A DNA stretch of 64,000 bases from positions 372,001-436,000 of the forward strand of contig JAMZNZ010000001.1 of the NCBI GenBank assembly GCA_024178355.1, given 5' to 3'. Positions 35,800-45,534 of this stretch are shown one piece after another. Made by a program: the position numbers and the translations under genes. The stretch's first letter is position 1. The number at the start of each line of letters is the position of its first letter. Below the pieces are notes generated by a model. That model was not told the origin of the DNA. It worked only from the letters and a program-made list of their open reading frames with translations, and searched no databases. Origin of the DNA: Maricaulaceae bacterium EIL42A08. Its GTDB lineage: Bacteria; Pseudomonadota; Alphaproteobacteria; Caulobacterales; Maricaulaceae.

Positions 35800-36456
35800 A
35801 TGCAAATCTTCCTCGACACCGCAGAAATCAACGAAATCCGCTCCCGGCTTGATGCGGGTCTGGTTGATGGTGTGACCACCAACCCGTCTCTGATCGCCAA
35901 GGCGGGTGCCGGCATTTTCGAACGTGTGGCCGAGATTTGTGATGCCGTCGATGGCCCGGTCAGCGCTGAAGTGGTGGCGACCGAAGCTGACGCCATGATC
36001 GCCGAAGGCAAGCGCCTGGCCGAGATCGCGCCGAACGTGGTGGTGAAGCTGCCGCTGACCGCACAGGGTCTTGTCGCGTGTCGCACCTTCGCCGAGGCGG
36101 GCATTCAGACCAATGTCACTTTGTGTTTTTCGATCAATCAGGCGCTGATGGCCGCCAAGGCCGGTGCCAGTTATATTTCACCCTTCGTGGGCCGGGTTGA
36201 CGATGCAGGTGGCGACGGCATCGGCCTGCTGGCTGGCATCCGCGAAGTCTATGACAATTTCGGCTACGAGACCGAAATCCTGGCCGCTTCTATGCGGGGG
36301 CCTGCCCATGTGGAGGCCGCGGCTGCTGTTGGGTGTGATGCGGCCACGATCCCGCCAAAGGTGTTTGACGCGCTGGTCGCCCACCCCCTCACAGAAAAGG
36401 GCCTTGCCGCATTCCTGAAAGACTGGGAAGCGACGGGGCGCAAGGGCCTAGATTAG
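35800..36456 (+). CDS. fsa: Fructose-6-phosphate aldolase/transaldolase-like protein
   Basis: The 218-residue size matches the short TalC/FSA subfamily rather than full-length transaldolase. [27 protein letters not shown] and [10 protein letters not shown] are visible, with Schiff-base Lys83, plus SPFVGRVDD. Many short members annotated as FSA are in fact transaldolases, so the exact activity is open. The ATG at 35800 follows AGGA. Its stop overlaps serA, which is convergent, by four bases. Confidence 0.9.
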   Translation: MQIFLDTAEINEIRSRLDAGLVDGVTTNPSLIAKAGAGIFERVAEICDAVDGPVSAEVVATEADAMIAEGKRLAEIAPNVVVKLPLTAQGLVACRTFAEAGIQTNVTLCFSINQALMAAKAGASYISPFVGRVDDAGGDGIGLLAGIREVYDNFGYETEILAASMRGPAHVEAAAAVGCDAATIPPKVFDALVAHPLTEKGLAAFLKDWEATGRKGLD

Positions 36457-37673
36457 GCCTCGATCAAACGCGCCCGGATGGCACCATCAAGGTCCAGAAC
36501 GGAGCTTAAAAAGCCGTCTGCGAGCGTGCCTTCCAGATCAGTGACCGCGTAGCCCAGATCGCCTTCGGTTTTGAGCATCTGAGCGGCCACGTTGGCTCCC
36601 GCGCGCTCCGCCAGATCATTCAGGCGGCGCAGAAAGCCCGGCTTGTTCTCGTGCGGCACGATCAGGCGCACGCGCCCTGGATCGATGGGGCCCGGCTCCA
36701 CCTGCGGAAAGTTCACCGCAAAGCTGGTCGCGCCTTCGAACAGGTATTTCGCCAGCTTGGTGGCTGCATCTAGACCGATGGCCTGCTGCGCTTCAGCCGT
36801 TGAACCCCCAATGTGAGGCGTCAGGATCACGTTCGGGCAGGCCTGAAGCGGGCTTTCAAACTTCTCATCCTTGCTTTTGGGCTCTACCGGAAACACGTCC
36901 ACCGCCGCACCGGCCAGGTGCCCGGATTTAAGCGCATCGGCCATCGCGTCGACATCAACCAGATTGCCGCGCGCCTGGTTGATCAGATAGCTGCCAGACT
37001 TCATCGAGAAGATGCGCTCACGCGTCATCATGTCGGCGGTGCGAGACGTCGCCGGCACGTGCAGCGTGACGACATCACATTCGGAAATCAGTCGATCCAG
37101 AGAATCCATCGCCCGCGCATTGCCGTGCGCCAGCTTCGGTTCGATGTCGTAGTAATACACGTGCATCCCGAAGGCTGAGGCCAGAACCGAGAGTTGAGCC
37201 CCGATATTGCCGTAGCCGACAATGCCCAGCTTTTTCTTGCGGACCTCGTTTGACCCATCAGCGGTTTTTAGCCAGCCCCCTTGATGGATGGAGAACATCT
37301 TTTCAGGAATCCGCCGCATCAGCATGACGATGCTGGCCATGGTCAGCTCAGCTACCGAGCGGGTGTTCGCAAATGGCGCGTTGAAGACAGGAATGCCCCG
37401 GTTTGCTGCCGCCTGAAGATCGACCTGATTGGTCCCGATGCAGAAACAACCGATGGCCTGGAGCGCGGTCGCGGCATCCAAAAGAGCAGCATCCACCTGA
37501 GTGCGCGAACGAATGCCCAGCAAGGCCGCGCTGGCGATCTCCGCCTCCAGGAGCTGGCGATCGGGCGACCCGGAAAGCCGATCCACCTTGATGGGGCCAA
37601 AGGCCTGGAGCGCAGAGTCAGCGTCTGCATGAACGTTTTCCAGAAGAAGCGCGCGCGATGGTGTGTGGGCCAT
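36453..37673 (-). CDS. serA: D-3-phosphoglycerate dehydrogenase
   Basis: A 406-residue enzyme for the first step of serine synthesis from 3-phosphoglycerate. The NAD-binding loop [14 protein letters not shown], catalytic Arg in [10 protein letters not shown], and the Glu-His pair around TPHIGGST are present. The C-terminal 80 residues, starting near [12 protein letters not shown], form an ACT domain for serine feedback, as in the E. coli-type enzyme. Confidence 0.94.
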   Translation of the reverse strand: MAHTPSRALLLENVHADADSALQAFGPIKVDRLSGSPDRQLLEAEIASAALLGIRSRTQVDAALLDAATALQAIGCFCIGTNQVDLQAAANRGIPVFNAPFANTRSVAELTMASIVMLMRRIPEKMFSIHQGGWLKTADGSNEVRKKKLGIVGYGNIGAQLSVLASAFGMHVYYYDIEPKLAHGNARAMDSLDRLISECDVVTLHVPATSRTADMMTRERIFSMKSGSYLINQARGNLVDVDAMADALKSGHLAGAAVDVFPVEPKSKDEKFESPLQACPNVILTPHIGGSTAEAQQAIGLDAATKLAKYLFEGATSFAVNFPQVEPGPIDPGRVRLIVPHENKPGFLRRLNDLAERAGANVAAQMLKTEGDLGYAVTDLEGTLADGFLSSVLDLDGAIRARLIEA

Positions 37674-37862
37674 GGTCTATCTCATCAGGTCTTGCGTATT
37701 GCACCGCAACACTGTGACCGGAGTCGCACAGTGCGCAAGGGCTTTAACGGGCCTGTACCGACACAGCGGGAAAACTTAGCAGTCTGCCGCGTGACAAATC
37801 GGCGAAGTTGGGCTCATTTGCGCCAACACCGTACGGGTTTGAACAACGACCGCAGGACAAAC

Positions 37863-38834
37863 ATGACTGTGTTGGTGACAGGAGCCGCCGGCTTTATCGG
37901 CTTTCACGCCGCTCGGGCTTTGCTTGAGCGCGGCGAGACTGTCGTCGGTGTCGACTGCCTTACGGACTACTACGACACATCGCTCAAACAGGCCCGGCTG
38001 GACACGCTTCGCAGCCGCAACGGCTTTGACTTCGTGCACCTTGATCTTGCTGACGCGGACAGGTTTCGCGAACTGGTCCTCAAGGTTCAGCCAGAACGCA
38101 TTCTCCACCTCGCAGCTCAGGCGGGCGTGCGCTATTCACTCAAAAACCCGTTTGCCTACACCCACGCCAATATAAACGGGCATCTATCCGTGCTTGAGGC
38201 GGCACGGGCTCTGGGCCCATCGCTGAAGCATGTGGTCTATGCCTCCTCCAGCTCGGTTTATGGCGAGCGCGAGGGCGCGTTTAAAGAAACAGATGCGGTT
38301 GATGCACCGGTCTCGCTCTATGCGGCAACCAAGCGCGCTGATGAGCTGATGAGCCAGACCTATACGCATCTCTACGGTCTGCCGCTGACGGGGCTTCGCT
38401 TCTTTACGGTGTATGGGGCCTGGGGCCGCCCGGACATGGCCTATTTCTCGTTCGCAGAACGGATGATCGCCGGTGAGCCCATCGAGCTGTTTAACCACGG
38501 CCGGAACCGGCGCGACTTCACTTTTATCGATGACATGCTGCCAGCGCTTCAGGCAGTACTCGAAGATAATCCGGGCAATCAGCACCGCGTCTTCAACATT
38601 GGTGGCTCACAGCCGGTCGACACGCTGGCGCTGGTAACAGCTCTTGAAAAGGCCCTTGGTCTTGAGGCCGAGAAGCGTCTGGTTGAGGCACAGCCCGGCG
38701 ATGTGTCCAATACCTGGGCTGACACCTCAAAGCTGGAAGCGGCCTATGGCAAAAGCTGCCAAACACCGCTGGACGACGGGATTGGCGAATTTGCAAGCTG
38801 GTTCAAAGACTGGAAAGCTGGCCAATGCGGCTAG
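37863..38834 (+). CDS. NAD-dependent sugar epimerase (UDP-glucuronate 4-epimerase-like)
   Basis: A 323-residue extended SDR. NAD motif TGAAGFIGFHAARAL at residues 6-20, SSSSVYGE, and the Tyr-Lys pair in SLYAATKRADE are seen. DCLTDYYDTSLKQARL and the NPFAYTHANINGHL stretch resemble UDP-glucuronate 4-epimerases, which supply UDP-galacturonate for capsule or LPS. The ATG at 37863 is preferred; the frame continues far upstream antisense to serA without similarity. It is a possible supplier for the glycan region to the right. Confidence 0.88.
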   Translation: MTVLVTGAAGFIGFHAARALLERGETVVGVDCLTDYYDTSLKQARLDTLRSRNGFDFVHLDLADADRFRELVLKVQPERILHLAAQAGVRYSLKNPFAYTHANINGHLSVLEAARALGPSLKHVVYASSSSVYGEREGAFKETDAVDAPVSLYAATKRADELMSQTYTHLYGLPLTGLRFFTVYGAWGRPDMAYFSFAERMIAGEPIELFNHGRNRRDFTFIDDMLPALQAVLEDNPGNQHRVFNIGGSQPVDTLALVTALEKALGLEAEKRLVEAQPGDVSNTWADTSKLEAAYGKSCQTPLDDGIGEFASWFKDWKAGQCG

Positions 38835-39616
38835 GCCAAGCTCGCATTGGCCAGCAAGTGCCGAGTGCGCGTTGTCGTCATGAGGGCACAGCCAACTTCC
38901 TCGCGATGCAAGGCAGCCTGCAGCCCATCCTCCACACTGACACGTCCCCGACCGGGCCCTGACCTCAGCTGTTTGGCGAGCCGATAGAGGTCAGCTGGCC
39001 TGCGTGGCAATTGAAGTTTTGTGGGAGCGTCTCCTGAGGTTTCAATCGCGATGACGGTCAGGCCAGCCTTGGCGGCATCGAGAAGGCGTTGGTCCTCGTC
39101 AGACGACAGGAATGGGTGGACCGGAGCCATCAGCATCTGGAAAGCCCCCGTTTCAATCGCTGCAGAGAGCTCAGCCCCACGCCCGGCTGCGCCCAGATAC
39201 TTGAACGCCCCGGCACCTTTAAGAGCCTCCAGTCGCTCGAGCAGCGCTGGGGTCAACTCTTCTGCGCCCGCGCCATGAAGGAAGAGCGCATCCACGCCTT
39301 CCACCTGTAAACGGGTCAGGCTATCTCGCAGGCTCTGTTCAATTTGGTCCTGGGAAAACCCACGCTGGCGACCCGCCAGACCGTGACTGGACAGCCCCGC
39401 TTTGGTGGAGATGAAGACCTCGTCGCGGGGGAGCTGTTTCAAGCCTTCGCCAAGGCGTCGCTCCGCCTCACCCGCGCCATAGGCGGGTGCCGTATCAAAC
39501 ACGCGCACCCCGGCCTCGTAGGCCTTCCGAACAAGATTACCGGTGCGCGCTCGCGCAACCAGGGGCGTGCCGTGGGGACCAGAAACCCCGAATCCAATGC
39601 GAGACAGAAGCGTCAT
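38831..39616 (-). CDS. Aldo/keto reductase
   Basis: The 261-residue TIM-barrel protein has FDTAPAYGAGEAERRLGEGL (catalytic Asp and Tyr), the Lys in VFISTKAGLSSHG, and the active-site His replaced or shifted in LFLHGAG. It is shorter than the usual 300-330 residues and lacks a clear C-terminal cofactor-binding loop. It probably reduces a carbonyl with NAD(P)H; substrate unknown. The stop overlaps the epimerase stop by four bases. Confidence 0.83.
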   Translation of the reverse strand: MTLLSRIGFGVSGPHGTPLVARARTGNLVRKAYEAGVRVFDTAPAYGAGEAERRLGEGLKQLPRDEVFISTKAGLSSHGLAGRQRGFSQDQIEQSLRDSLTRLQVEGVDALFLHGAGAEELTPALLERLEALKGAGAFKYLGAAGRGAELSAAIETGAFQMLMAPVHPFLSSDEDQRLLDAAKAGLTVIAIETSGDAPTKLQLPRRPADLYRLAKQLRSGPGRGRVSVEDGLQAALHREEVGCALMTTTRTRHLLANASLA

Positions 39617-39669
39617 GGCCTGACGCTACCCGACCCGCGACCTTGCGTCATCGTGTGTGTGCGACGCTG

Positions 39670-40479
39670 CTACTCAATCGCTTCCAGTACGCCGCCCACA
39701 CGGATTGGCGAGCAGCTGACGGCAAGCCCTGTGCTGTCGTCGGTCTCCACAAGAAGACCGCAGACGGTTGCCGGGCCGTTGGCGGTCTGGAATCGGCTGG
39801 AGCGCATGTGGGTGACGAAGCGGTTCACGGGCTCGTCCTTCTCCATGCCAATCACAGAGTCGTAGTCTCCGCACATGCCCGCATCGGTCTGATAGGCCGT
39901 ACCACCGGGCAGGACGCGATGGTCTGCGGTCGGGATATGGGTATGGGTGCCCACCACCAGGCTAGCCCGACCGTCACAGTAAACGCCCAGCGCGTTCTTC
40001 TCGCTGGTGGCTTCACCGTGCATGTCGACGATAATGGCGTCCGCAACCGCGCCAAGCGGGGCGGCATTCAGCTCACGATCCACCGCGGCGAACGGATCTT
40101 CCAGCGGCTGCATGAACAGGCGCAGCATCACATTCATGACCAGAACACGGCGGCCATCCGGCAGGTCATAAAGCGACGAGCCCCGCCCCGGCGCAGCGCC
40201 CTCTGGATAATTGACCGGCCGCAACAGACGCGGCTCACGTTCGATATAGGTCAGCGCTTCATTCTGGTCCCAGGCGTGATTGCCCAGCGTAAGAACATCG
40301 GCGCCAGCATCATAAAGCTCATTAGCGGTGCGCTCGGTGATGCCAAAGCCACCGGCGGCGTTCTCCGCATTCACGATGACGAAGTCGAGCTGCAGGCGGT
40401 CCTTCAGGCCCGGCAGGTGCTCCATGACACCTTCACGACCCGACTTGCCGACCACGTCTCCGAAAAATCCAATGCGCAT
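39670..40479 (-). CDS. YmdB-family metallophosphoesterase
   Basis: A 269-residue metallophosphoesterase of the TIGR00282/YmdB type: FFGDVVGKSGR at the N-terminus, VNAENAAGGFGIT, TLGNHAWDQ and VDMHGEATSEK, GTHTHIPTAD. These supply the di-iron site. YmdB of Bacillus hydrolyses 2',3'-cyclic nucleotides and affects biofilm and motility. AAGGA precedes the ATG. Confidence 0.92.
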   Translation of the reverse strand: MRIGFFGDVVGKSGREGVMEHLPGLKDRLQLDFVIVNAENAAGGFGITERTANELYDAGADVLTLGNHAWDQNEALTYIEREPRLLRPVNYPEGAAPGRGSSLYDLPDGRRVLVMNVMLRLFMQPLEDPFAAVDRELNAAPLGAVADAIIVDMHGEATSEKNALGVYCDGRASLVVGTHTHIPTADHRVLPGGTAYQTDAGMCGDYDSVIGMEKDEPVNRFVTHMRSSRFQTANGPATVCGLLVETDDSTGLAVSCSPIRVGGVLEAIE

Positions 40480-40550
40480 TTGCGATCCTTAAGCGATGAC
40501 GGCGCGCGATATAGCGCGCTAAGCGCACTTTCGCCATAGGCTGCCGGATT

Positions 40551-41441
40551 TCAGAGCGGTTGGGTCAACCGGTTTCGCATGGCCGGCGAGGCTGGGGCCG
40601 GCAAGTAGCTGTGCAGCCCTTTATGTGGACAGCCAAGGCGATACCATCTCAGCGCGTTGAAATGGATATCTCTTATCGCGGCCTCGCGCACAATTTCGTC
40701 TGATACCAGGTCATTCGCATACGCGCTCAGGACCGCGGCGCAGGCCTTGACACAGGCTTCATCCTTGCGCCAGCTCGGATGAGTGCTTTGCGGGTAGAAG
40801 CGCTTAGCCAGCATGTCAGCATCGACACACACAAGTTGCCCAGCCATGCCAAGCCCGGCAATCCAGCAACGTTCCGAATAGGCGACACCGTCGGCCTTGC
40901 GAATGAAAAGATCGAGGGACCGGACCCTATCCATGTCCACAATGCCCTTGAATCCCCCGTTGACGCGCATGGTCCAGTAGACACTCAATGCGTCCTGTAA
41001 GGACCAGTAGTCTTGCGCTCTTGTTTCAAAGATGTGGCGCTCATCGCGTCTCGGGACCCGCTCATCATCTGCCGTCAGGCATAAAACCCGCCCGTACGCC
41101 ATGATGGCCTTTGGGCTCTGCTCAAGCGCTTTAACAAAGGGTGCGCTTTCGAACATGTCATCATCGTGCGGGACAATCCGTGCATATCGACCGGTTGCGT
41201 GGCGCAGGAGCACATTCGAGTTTTCGACAAAATCGGCCTCGTCGGCATCCTGCAGGATGCGAACCGCCTCGTCAGCAGCAAACTCCAATTTCAGACGCTC
41301 AGCCAGATCGTCATGGCAATGGCGGTCGGAGAGAATGACTTCTGCCCCTTCCCGACGAGCCTTTGCGATATTTGCACGGATCACGCTTTCCCAGCGCGCT
41401 GACCGATAAAGGGGGATCAGAACCGAGAGCCGATTGGTCAT
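40551..41441 (-). CDS. Glycosyltransferase-like protein (GT-A fold, family 2 type)
   Basis: The 296-residue protein opens MTNRLSVLIPLYRSARWESV, the first strand of a family-2 glycosyltransferase, and has the DxD-like cluster VPHDDDMFE near residue 97. The C-terminal half is not typical of the large GT2 subfamilies and I cannot predict the sugar. The start overlaps the FAD-oxidoreductase stop by four bases, so both proteins are made from one transcript. Confidence 0.68.
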   Translation of the reverse strand: MTNRLSVLIPLYRSARWESVIRANIAKARREGAEVILSDRHCHDDLAERLKLEFAADEAVRILQDADEADFVENSNVLLRHATGRYARIVPHDDDMFESAPFVKALEQSPKAIMAYGRVLCLTADDERVPRRDERHIFETRAQDYWSLQDALSVYWTMRVNGGFKGIVDMDRVRSLDLFIRKADGVAYSERCWIAGLGMAGQLVCVDADMLAKRFYPQSTHPSWRKDEACVKACAAVLSAYANDLVSDEIVREAAIRDIHFNALRWYRLGCPHKGLHSYLPAPASPAMRNRLTQPL

Positions 41442-42673
41442 CCCGCAAGCCTGTTCACAAGTGTTGCCGCAGCCTCGCGGCCGAACCACGGTGCCGTGCA
41501 ATACTTGCCTGTATCGATGGAAACCCAGAGCCCGTGATCGTGGACCCCTATGTCACTGCGCCGGTGAAGGCCGCTTTCGATCACGTCAATGTCGCTCTTG
41601 CCTCTAGCAACAATAATACCGCCGCCGACGCGCGTATTTGCTGATCTGGATAACAGGTCAGACGCTGCGGGCACGTACCTGGCCAGCGCCTCGATTGACT
41701 CCTGAAACATCGCAGACCGATCCACTGCCCCAAGAACGCCTTCAAGGCTTGCTGCATCAAGGCCAGAGGCTTCTGCAAGTTTGCAGGATGGGTACCATGA
41801 GATGTAGGCCGTGCCATTTGAGTGATTGACCAGGTCACCATAGGGACCGGTGATCAGGGTCAAAGACGGCAATTGCTTCACCGTCGCCGGTGTCAGCTGA
41901 TGAATTTCCATGGCCGCCTTGTATCTGAGCCACTGATCGACCGGGACTTCCAGGCCCAGCTCAGCATCCAGTCGAGCTCGGTCCTGCCACAACGCGTTCA
42001 CCACGCCATCGTAATCATTGGACCCGGGACCATCAGCGCTGTCCCATTCCAGCTTCACACGATCGCTCGCAAGTGCAGCCGATCTGATGTGATGGCCGCC
42101 GTAAAACCTGATTTGTGAAGAAGCGAGGACGGCCGCACCAACAACATCGGCAATCCAGCCTGTCTGAAGCGCAACCTCGGACGTCTTGAAGGCCGCCAGA
42201 ACGTAAGGCTCCGCCACACCAATATCAACGGGCATGACCCGGCGAGCGGGTGAATACGCAATCGGATAGGGGGCACCTTCGCGCAACAGGTCCATCACCG
42301 TTGCGTCAACGCTGGCGAAGTGCGCTTCAACTTCACTGGGCGTGACAAGACTGTCGCGGGGGACTGCATAGTGAAAGGGTCGTGAGACAGGGGCCAGCGT
42401 GGCCGGGACGCCGGTCAGCGCTTCAATGTCCGCCAGAAATCTCAAAGAGCCTTCCGCCAGAATACGATGTGTCGCGCGTTCAGGATCGGCAGCATAAACA
42501 TAGCCCAGATGAAGCTTGCCTTCATTGTGGAGACTCGCGGCTCTGACGGGATGGGGCAACTTTTCAAAGAGATCGACGTGCAACCCTTGCTGCGCCGCGT
42601 CTAGAGCGGCCGCGCAGCCAGCAAGGCCCGCCCCGAGTACGGCGACCCGCCCCCCTATAGCTTTTTTTGCCAA
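41438..42673 (-). CDS. FAD-dependent oxidoreductase
   Basis: A 411-residue protein starting at TTG (GGGGA upstream). The dinucleotide loop VAVLGAGLAGCAAALDAA is followed by Glu in DLFEK, the usual FAD ribose contact, and the C-terminal GLWVSIDTGKYCTAPWFG would complete the FAD site. RAASLHNEGKLHLGYVYA is distinctive. It looks like a D-amino-acid-oxidase/UGM-like flavoprotein acting on a sugar or a small molecule. It sits between fpr and a glycosyltransferase-like gene. Confidence 0.8.
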   Translation of the reverse strand: MAKKAIGGRVAVLGAGLAGCAAALDAAQQGLHVDLFEKLPHPVRAASLHNEGKLHLGYVYAADPERATHRILAEGSLRFLADIEALTGVPATLAPVSRPFHYAVPRDSLVTPSEVEAHFASVDATVMDLLREGAPYPIAYSPARRVMPVDIGVAEPYVLAAFKTSEVALQTGWIADVVGAAVLASSQIRFYGGHHIRSAALASDRVKLEWDSADGPGSNDYDGVVNALWQDRARLDAELGLEVPVDQWLRYKAAMEIHQLTPATVKQLPSLTLITGPYGDLVNHSNGTAYISWYPSCKLAEASGLDAASLEGVLGAVDRSAMFQESIEALARYVPAASDLLSRSANTRVGGGIIVARGKSDIDVIESGLHRRSDIGVHDHGLWVSIDTGKYCTAPWFGREAAATLVNRLAG

Positions 42674-42700
42674 TTTATCGTCCCCATGGCGACCAAGCTG

Positions 42701-43471
42701 TTATCCGGCAAACGCCTTTTCAATGACGAACTCGCCCGGGCGAGCATTCGAGCCTTCGGTCAGGCCGGCCTGCTCGCAGCGAAGCTTGCAGTCTTCGAGC
42801 ATCTCCATGGAGCCACAGATCATGACACGGTCTGTTTTCGGGTTCAGCGGAGGTATTCCCAGCTCGTCATAGATGACACCTTCATCCATGAGGGTCGTTA
42901 TCCGGCCCTTGCGCTCAAAGTCATCGCGGGTGACCGAGGGATAGTAGACCAGCTTGTCGCCGACAAACTCGCCCACCAGCGGATCTTCACGCACCGCGTC
43001 CACAAGTTCGCGGCCATAGGTCAGCTCGGCGACTTCCCGGCATGTATGGGTCAGGATGACCTGGTCATAGCGCTCGTAGGTTTCAGGATCGCGGATGACT
43101 GACGCGAACGGTGCAATCCCAGTCCCTGTAGACAGCAAATAAAGGCGCTTTCCTGGAAGCAGAGCATCAAGGACCAAGGTTCCGACGGGCTTGGTACCCA
43201 GCAGGATCGTATCGCCTTCGCTGATATGCTGGAGCTTCGAGGTCAAGGGGCCATCCGGTACCTTGATCGAATAGAATTCCAGCTCCTCATCCCAGCTCGG
43301 GCTCGCTATGGAATAGGCCCTTAGAATCGGCTTGTCATTGACCTTTAGGCCAATCATCACAAACTCGCCGGACCGAAAACGCAGGCTTTGAGGACGGGTT
43401 ACCCGAAAAGAAAACAACCGGTCCGTATAATGCTTGACCGACTTGATTGTTTCCTCACTGAAAGCACCCAT
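42701..43471 (-). CDS. fpr: Ferredoxin-NADP reductase
   Basis: A 256-residue flavoprotein of the bacterial subclass I type. FAD motif RAYSIASP, NADP motif STGTGIAPFAS and the C-terminal end FVIEKAFAG are diagnostic. It moves electrons between NADPH and ferredoxin or flavodoxin. GAGAGGA precedes the ATG. It is 27 bases upstream of the FAD oxidoreductase on the same strand, a pairing that could be functional or simply a shared transcript. Confidence 0.92.
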   Translation of the reverse strand: MGAFSEETIKSVKHYTDRLFSFRVTRPQSLRFRSGEFVMIGLKVNDKPILRAYSIASPSWDEELEFYSIKVPDGPLTSKLQHISEGDTILLGTKPVGTLVLDALLPGKRLYLLSTGTGIAPFASVIRDPETYERYDQVILTHTCREVAELTYGRELVDAVREDPLVGEFVGDKLVYYPSVTRDDFERKGRITTLMDEGVIYDELGIPPLNPKTDRVMICGSMEMLEDCKLRCEQAGLTEGSNARPGEFVIEKAFAG

Positions 43472-43558
43472 TAAAATATCCTCTCAAGCACTACCCATCC
43501 GGCCGCCCGATAATCGGACGCACCCTGCAATATTCGGTTTTACATTGAGAAACAAATT

Positions 43559-44216
43559 CTAAAACACCGCGTCTGTCGCGCACTCGGCTATGAGCTGGTC
43601 GATCACCTGCGCGCCATATTTCGAATTTGCATGGAATCCATCACCCGGGCGGCAATACTCCGGCTTCAGTTGCCCATCGACGAGGCACTGACCCCGGACA
43701 TCGATAAAGCGTGCCCCCATAGCCTCAAGCTCGTTGACCATGACCGCCTCGAAAGCCTGCAAAGTCGCAAGATGCGCAGCGGGACATCGATTGGGACTGT
43801 GAGTTAAATAGACCGCCCGGTTTTCCTGCAACAGCAGCCGATAGAAGGCGAGGACATTGGCCCGCGCTTCAAGAACGCACTGCTTGAAAACAGCCTTCGA
43901 TACGAAGTTTGCGCCATGGGCGGGGTGAACGGATTGGCCAAAGTCGACAAACTCACCGGCGAACCTGTGCGAATTGAACCCAATGACCGAAAGGATTGGA
44001 CCGTCATAGTCCAGACGCCTCGTAAATCGGCATCTGGCCACGTCAGGAACATGAAGGTTGATGTTGAAGTCTCGACCGGCAACCGACTAGCATTTTGCTT
44101 CCGTGGCTTTGCCGGTGCCAACCGGGCCACATTGCGCCGCGCTCAGAGGCGGCATCTGCGAGCGCAACCGCGTGGGAATCTCCGATCAGATAGAATTCAA
44201 AGCCCGCTGTAGACAT
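43559..44216 (-). pseudogene. SGNH/GDSL-type hydrolase remnant with frameshift and stop
   Basis: The frame starting at ATG 44216 reads MSTAGFEFYLIGDSHAVALA, a GDSH-type block I, but loses frame near MWPG. The matching continuation (KATEAKC, a TAG, then SVAGRDFNINLHVP) leads into an open frame ending at 43559 with GDGFHANSKYGAQVI, a block V with Asp-x-x-His. SGNH catalytic residues flank the break. At least one indel and one stop separate them, so a functional product is unlikely. The gene was probably an acyl- or acetylesterase of the glycan region. Confidence 0.65.
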
Positions 44217-44292
44217 CGAGGATCATTTCCGCGCACGCGACCTCCGGCTCAGATCTGCGGATGTCGCCGATCCCGGCGCCTGGCTCAGGCGG

Positions 44293-45256
44293 CTAGTCAC
44301 ACGCATACGCCTGCATGAAATGTGTCACGATATGGTCGCCCCCTGAGTCGTCACCGACCGCAGGTTCGGCTCGAAAAATCGCTCTGCGCCCACCCCGTGG
44401 CTTATCAATTCGTAGCTGGGGGAATAATCGACACTCGAATATTGCCCCGCCACTTCACCGGCCACGGCCCGCAAGACAGATTTTGTATAAGTGTTCGGAA
44501 CAAGCGCATGGGCATTTGTGACCGCTGTCGCAACAAGTGGAACAGGCGACACCGTCAAGATGACCTTGAGCTTTGGATTGTTCTCACGCAGAAGCGCCAG
44601 CATAGCCTTCAGGTTCTCAAGGGTTCTGCCAAAGGAGAAATTCACGAAGATATGCTGCTCAGTGTCAAAGGTTCCAGCCTGTGTTCCCGGACACAGCGGG
44701 TAGACAAGGCCGGAGTGCCGGTTACCCAGGCTTCGGTTTGACCCAGCGTGAAGACAAACACATCCGCGTCGATCACCGCACGCCGGAGCGCGGATAATAC
44801 CAGATTGCGCGCGGAGAAAAACTCTTCCGCGGAAGCGAATCCTTCAGGTTCCAGAAGAGGCCTCAATGGATCACGAACCCGGCCGTCTTCATCAATCCAG
44901 AATGTCTCGTCTGAAGTGGTCGGATCAAATGCCCACTCAAGCCACTGGCGCAGGGCAGCCACTGTGTAGATATTCTCCACGCGCGCGGAATAGATCCCAC
45001 ACCCGTATTGGCGAGCCACATCATCGGGCAGAGAGGGAGGCGGAGGCTCGAAGTCCCTCCAGCCAAAGCCCGTGGCAATGAGGGCACGACTGACATGCTG
45101 TGCGAAACACGACCCGAAGCTGACAAGACAATCTGAACGGCGAACAGCAAACTTTGCGATATGCAAATCCTCGAACGATTGCCCCGTCCGCTCCGCAATT
45201 GCAGTGCGCCAAAAATTCCTTGGAGCCAAGGATTGGTAGGGGTGAGGTGCTCGCAT
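44293..45256 (-). pseudogene. GSCFA-domain protein with two frameshifts
   Basis: The 5' segment from ATG 45256 contains the eponymous LVSFGSCFAQHVSRAL and FTLGQTEAWV, then shifts frame near 44705: the correct continuation is LVYPLCPGTQAGTFDTEQ. The middle segment has VNFSFGRTLENLKAMLALL and LTVSPVPLVATAV, then a second shift in the G-run near 44340; the true end reads GDHIVTHFMQAYACD to TAG at 44293. GSCFA proteins are SGNH-like and common in surface glycan loci. Both shifts are near short base runs, so sequencing error is possible. Confidence 0.75.
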
Positions 45257-45260
45257 TCAC

Positions 45261-45283
45261 CTATTCCAGCCGCAATGGAATAG
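45261..45283. promoter_or_regulatory. Perfect 8-bp inverted repeat before the GSCFA gene
   Basis: CTATTCCA (45261-45268) and TGGAATAG (45276-45283) are exact complements with a seven-base spacer, ending five bases before the GSCFA start codon and covering its AGGTG ribosome site region. It could be an operator or a leader hairpin. The rest of the gap to 45534 is AT-rich and otherwise empty. Confidence 0.4.
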
Positions 45284-45534
45284 GCTAACTTTTATGCACT
45301 CTTTACGAGCATGTAAAATAAAAATTCCCCAATAAAGAGAAATTTAATTGGTAGACCTTCTCCACCTCACCGCCATCGCTGAAATCGCGAAGACCTAGCG
45401 TGATTAGATTTTCACGCGCAAAAATTATACTCTAGAAACTTTTGCAACCGGATAAGTTCACACAAAATAATCACAAAAATAGTCAAAAAAGATTTCACGT
45501 AGAGCAATATTAAACAATACCCCAAAGCTGCATT

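Noticed and set aside
45284-45534. AT-rich gap as a phage attachment site
   Set aside because: No tRNA, integrase or direct repeats nearby.
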